Shown one piece after another: positions 61,493-64,000 of a DNA stretch of 64,000 nucleotides. Position 1 is the first letter of the stretch; every line of letters starts with the position of its first letter. The notes under the pieces were generated by a model. That model made no database searches and was not told where the DNA came from. It saw only the letters and a program-made list of their open reading frames with translations. Source of the DNA: Mycobacterium bohemicum DSM 44277 (lineage in GTDB: Bacteria; Actinomycetota; Actinomycetes; Mycobacteriales; Mycobacteriaceae); the NCBI RefSeq assembly GCF_001053185.1, contig NZ_CSTD01000002.1:69577-133576 (forward strand), read 5' to 3'. Position numbers and translations under genes: made by a program.

Positions 61493-62884
61493 CTACAGCA
61501 GCTCCAAACGTCGGGCCATGTCCGAGGCGAACACCCCGGAGGGATCCGCCTTGCGGCGCACCGCGATCCATTCGTCGATGCGGGGGTACATGGCATGGAA
61601 GGTGTCGGCACTCACCCGCGAGTCCTTGGCCGTGTAGACCCGGCCGCCGAATTCGAGCACGCGGCGGTCGAGTTCGTTGAGGAACTCGTTGAGCCCCGGC
61701 TTGATGGGGAAGTCCACGCATACGTTCCAGCCGGGGATCGGGAAGCTTAGCGGGGCGCGATTGCCGGGCCCGAAAAGCTTGAATACGTTGAGAAATGAGT
61801 AATGCCCGGACCGTTGGATATCGCGGATGATGCCCTTGAACTCCTCGACGGCGGTGGTGGGCACGACGAACTGGTATTGGCCGAATCCCGCCTGGCCGTA
61901 GGCCCGGTTCCATTCCCCGAACATGTCCAGCGGGTGGTAGAACTGCGTCAAGTTCTGGATCTTGCCGCGGTAGGTGCCGGACTTGCGGTACCACAACTCG
62001 CCGATCGGCATGAACGTGTACTTGTTGGCCAGGCCGTTCGGGAAAATGTCGGGGAACGTAAGCAGTTGCGGCGCATCGAACTTCAACGGGTTTCGTTGCA
62101 GCTTTTTGGGCAGTTGGTCGAGCCGCGCCAGTGAGCCGCGCGATATCGCCGCGCGTCCCAGCCTGGGTGGTGGGCTGATGGCGTCGAACCATGCGCTGGA
62201 GTAGGTGTAGTTGGCTTCGCTGCCGTCGCTGTGAAAGGCGATCGTTTCGTCGAGGCCGGCGGTCACGTCGCCGTCGGCGATGAAGTACGCGGTCTCCGTC
62301 GGCGTCATCTCGATGGTGGCGCGCACGACGATGCCCGTCAGGCCGTTGCCCCCGACGGTCGCCCAGAACAGCTCGGCGTACTCACCCTCGGGGGTGAGCG
62401 TGCGCGCGGTGCCGTCGGCCATGAGCAGGTCCATCGACCGCACGTGGTTGCCGAAGCTGCCCGCGCTGTGATGGTTCTTGCCGTGGATGTCGCAGGCGAT
62501 CGCGCCGCCGACGGTGACCTGGCGGGTGCCCGGCAGCACCGGAACCCACAGCCCGAACGGCAGCGCCGCCTTCATCAGCTGGTCCAGGCTGACGCCGGCG
62601 TCGACGTCGACCAGCCGGGTGTCGGCGCTGATCGAATGGATGCGGTTGAGCCCCGTCATGTCGATCACCAGGCCGCCGCCGTTTTGGGCGTTGTCGCCGT
62701 AGGACCGGCCCAGCCCGCGCGCGATGACGCCCCGGCCGTGTGGACCGCCGGACTCGGCCACCCGGGCGACGGCCTTCGCGATCGCCTCGGGATCGCGGGT
62801 CGAGAGCACCTCGGCCACCGACGGCGCGGTGCGGCCGAAGCCCGTCAGCCGGGTGGTGGTGGTCGGCAGGTCGGTGCTCAACAT
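61493..62884 (-). CDS. dprE1: Decaprenylphosphoryl-ribose oxidase DprE1
   Basis: A 463-residue FAD-dependent oxidase that oxidises the 2-hydroxyl of decaprenylphosphoryl-ribose, the first half of the epimerisation to the arabinose donor. The FAD-binding segment is [17 protein letters not shown], and the substrate-side motif is [14 protein letters not shown]. Cys389 in WNVCVDF corresponds to Cys387 of M. tuberculosis, the residue bonded by benzothiazinones, so the enzyme should be inhibitor-sensitive. The ATG at 62884 was chosen by family alignment. It is coupled to dprE2 with an 11-base gap. Confidence 0.97.
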   Translation of the reverse strand: MLSTDLPTTTTRLTGFGRTAPSVAEVLSTRDPEAIAKAVARVAESGGPHGRGVIARGLGRSYGDNAQNGGGLVIDMTGLNRIHSISADTRLVDVDAGVSLDQLMKAALPFGLWVPVLPGTRQVTVGGAIACDIHGKNHHSAGSFGNHVRSMDLLMADGTARTLTPEGEYAELFWATVGGNGLTGIVVRATIEMTPTETAYFIADGDVTAGLDETIAFHSDGSEANYTYSSAWFDAISPPPRLGRAAISRGSLARLDQLPKKLQRNPLKFDAPQLLTFPDIFPNGLANKYTFMPIGELWYRKSGTYRGKIQNLTQFYHPLDMFGEWNRAYGQAGFGQYQFVVPTTAVEEFKGIIRDIQRSGHYSFLNVFKLFGPGNRAPLSFPIPGWNVCVDFPIKPGLNEFLNELDRRVLEFGGRVYTAKDSRVSADTFHAMYPRIDEWIAVRRKADPSGVFASDMARRLELL

Positions 62885-62916
62885 CGTCAAAGAGGCTACC
62901 GCCTCCGCCCCCGGCC

Positions 62917-63354
62917 TCAGCGCATGCGGAAGATCACGGCTCGCTGCACAACGAAGTTGATCACCGTCGCGGTGCCCTGGGCGATCACGAACGCTACGGG
63001 TATCGCCCACCCGCGGTAGTGCAATAGCGCCAGGCAGGCGTGGTTGAGCCCGACCTGCACGGCGAACGTGATGGCGTACAGGACCATGACCGCGACGAAC
63101 CGGGCGGTGCTGGGGGCCGCCTGGAACGTCCAGCGCCGGTTGATCAGGTAGGCGGTCACGGTGCCGACGACGAAGCTGATGGCCTTCGACAGGTCGACCT
63201 GCACATGGGCCGCCTTGTAGAGCACCACGTAGAGGCCGAAATCCACGACGGCGGCCAGACCGCCGGTGACGACGAAACGGGTGACCTGCGTCTTCAGGCT
63301 CAGGGGGCCCGAAACCTGGCTCGGCGGCGCGGACTCGGGCGGCGGGGCGACCAT
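62917..63354 (-). CDS. GtrA-family membrane protein (Rv3789)
   Basis: A 145-residue protein with four membrane segments of the GtrA family. Its M. tuberculosis counterpart was first proposed to flip decaprenylphosphoryl-arabinose and later to anchor AftA. Motifs are [24 protein letters not shown] and [14 protein letters not shown]. The ATG at 63354 opens the frame. It lies 32 bases upstream of dprE1 and begins the run gtrA-dprE1-dprE2-aftA-embC, which makes and uses the arabinose donor. Confidence 0.93.
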   Translation of the reverse strand: MVAPPPESAPPSQVSGPLSLKTQVTRFVVTGGLAAVVDFGLYVVLYKAAHVQVDLSKAISFVVGTVTAYLINRRWTFQAAPSTARFVAVMVLYAITFAVQVGLNHACLALLHYRGWAIPVAFVIAQGTATVINFVVQRAVIFRMR

Positions 63355-63394
63355 CAGCGGGAGTCTAACCGGACCGGTGGACGCCGCGGCCCAG

Positions 63395-63871
63395 CTAGCG
63401 GGGCCGCTTGACCGCCAGCAACTCGACCTGGTTCTCGCCCTGCGGCGTCGAGTAGGTCACCGTGTCACCGGGCTTGCGGCCGGCCAGAGCCTGGCCCAGG
63501 GGGCTGCGGGCGGTCAGGGTCTCGCCTTCGCGCCCGATGGGGGTCTCCTCGACGATCGAGATCACCTGCATGGTGACGACCTCCCCGTCGGGAAACCGCA
63601 GGGTCACCTCGGTCCCGCCGGGCAGCCCCGACGACTCGTCGGCGGACGGCCCCTCGCGCAACCGGTGGTCGAGCTCGTTGATCCGGTCGGCCAGGACGGC
63701 CAGTTCGTCGGCGCGCTGGATGGCCTCGGCCGCGTCCCCGTGATCACCGACCATCCCGCGGTCGTTCTTGACCTCGACCTCGAGGCGATCACGTCGCTGC
63801 CTGAGCCGCTCGAGCTCCGCGGCGAGATTCTCCCGCGCCGCGTCCGCCGCCGATTGGGCTTTCTTGCTCAC
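63395..63871 (-). CDS. GreA-like RNA polymerase secondary-channel protein (Rv3788)
   Basis: A 158-residue protein with an N-terminal coiled coil (about 8-78) and a C-terminal FKBP-like domain (about 85-155). The tip between the helices reads GDHGDAAEA, keeping two acidic residues where GreA has its cleavage pair. The counterpart Rv3788 binds the polymerase secondary channel and is reported to inhibit transcription rather than cleave. The GTG at 63871 follows GAAAGG. A perfect palindrome GGATTAATCC at 63923-63932 lies upstream. It is probably transcribed separately from gtrA, 40 bases away. Confidence 0.88.
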   Translation of the reverse strand: MSKKAQSAADAARENLAAELERLRQRRDRLEVEVKNDRGMVGDHGDAAEAIQRADELAVLADRINELDHRLREGPSADESSGLPGGTEVTLRFPDGEVVTMQVISIVEETPIGREGETLTARSPLGQALAGRKPGDTVTYSTPQGENQVELLAVKRPR

Positions 63872-64000
63872 GTAGTCGACCTTTCGCCCAGGTTGTTTCG
63901 TGCCTGATGCCCTCTTGGCGCCGGATTAATCCCGCGTATCCGAGGAGTGGCGATTCAGTGTCGCACCACGGCGACGCGGCCGCCACCATCAGGTCCCGGG

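Overview
The window is GC-rich actinobacterial DNA from a mycobacterium. It carries the mycolyl-arabinogalactan chromosomal region (galactan, arabinan and mycolate genes) in nearly the gene order of Mycobacterium tuberculosis Rv3824c to Rv3788, read in the opposite direction. A PE protein, Erp, antigen 85A, MPT51, Pks13 and DprE1 leave no doubt about the genus. EmbR lies between embC and embA/embB, as I recall for M. avium, so a slow grower related to the M. avium complex is the best guess. The species cannot be fixed from the window.

Layout. 1-8.5 kb: an acyltrehalose-lipid locus (papA1, an MmpL transporter, chp1, sap, papA2), syntenic with the sulfolipid-1 locus of M. tuberculosis. 8.4-13.7 kb: a small conserved gene, a metallo-beta-lactamase/Rieske protein, three tandem PlsC-type acyltransferases and a HAD hydrolase. 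13.8-19.7 kb: an accessory block absent from this place in M. tuberculosis. It has a YgiB-like membrane protein, a glutathionylspermidine-synthase-like ATP-grasp ligase, a DUF350 membrane protein and a fused ornithine decarboxylase/spermidine synthase, with the Rv3812-type PE gene between them. It looks like a polyamine-conjugating envelope system and is the most interesting part of the window. 19.7-22.6 kb: an LGFP-repeat amidase and the Erp surface protein.

22.8-42.1 kb: the cell-wall core on the plus strand: glf, glfT2, DPPR phosphatase, ubiA, aftB, fbpA, fbpD, culp6, fadD32, pks13 and accD4. These genes make galactan, the decaprenyl-phosphoryl-arabinose precursor, terminal arabinose residues and mycolic acids, and transfer the mycolates. 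A strong bidirectional terminator closes this block at 42.1 kb.

42.1-46.8 kb: a minus-strand accessory group (SRPBCC protein, fadE35, a Crp-family regulator, a GarA-like FHA protein, a four-helix membrane protein and a secreted protein). 47-63.9 kb: arabinan synthesis on the minus strand (greA-like gene, gtrA, dprE1, dprE2, aftA, embC, then embA and embB). Divergent embR and a tiny secreted peptide gene sit between embC and embA. aftA carries an apparent frameshift that puts its first half in frame with embC. No tRNA, rRNA, CRISPR array, insertion sequence or prophage was seen.
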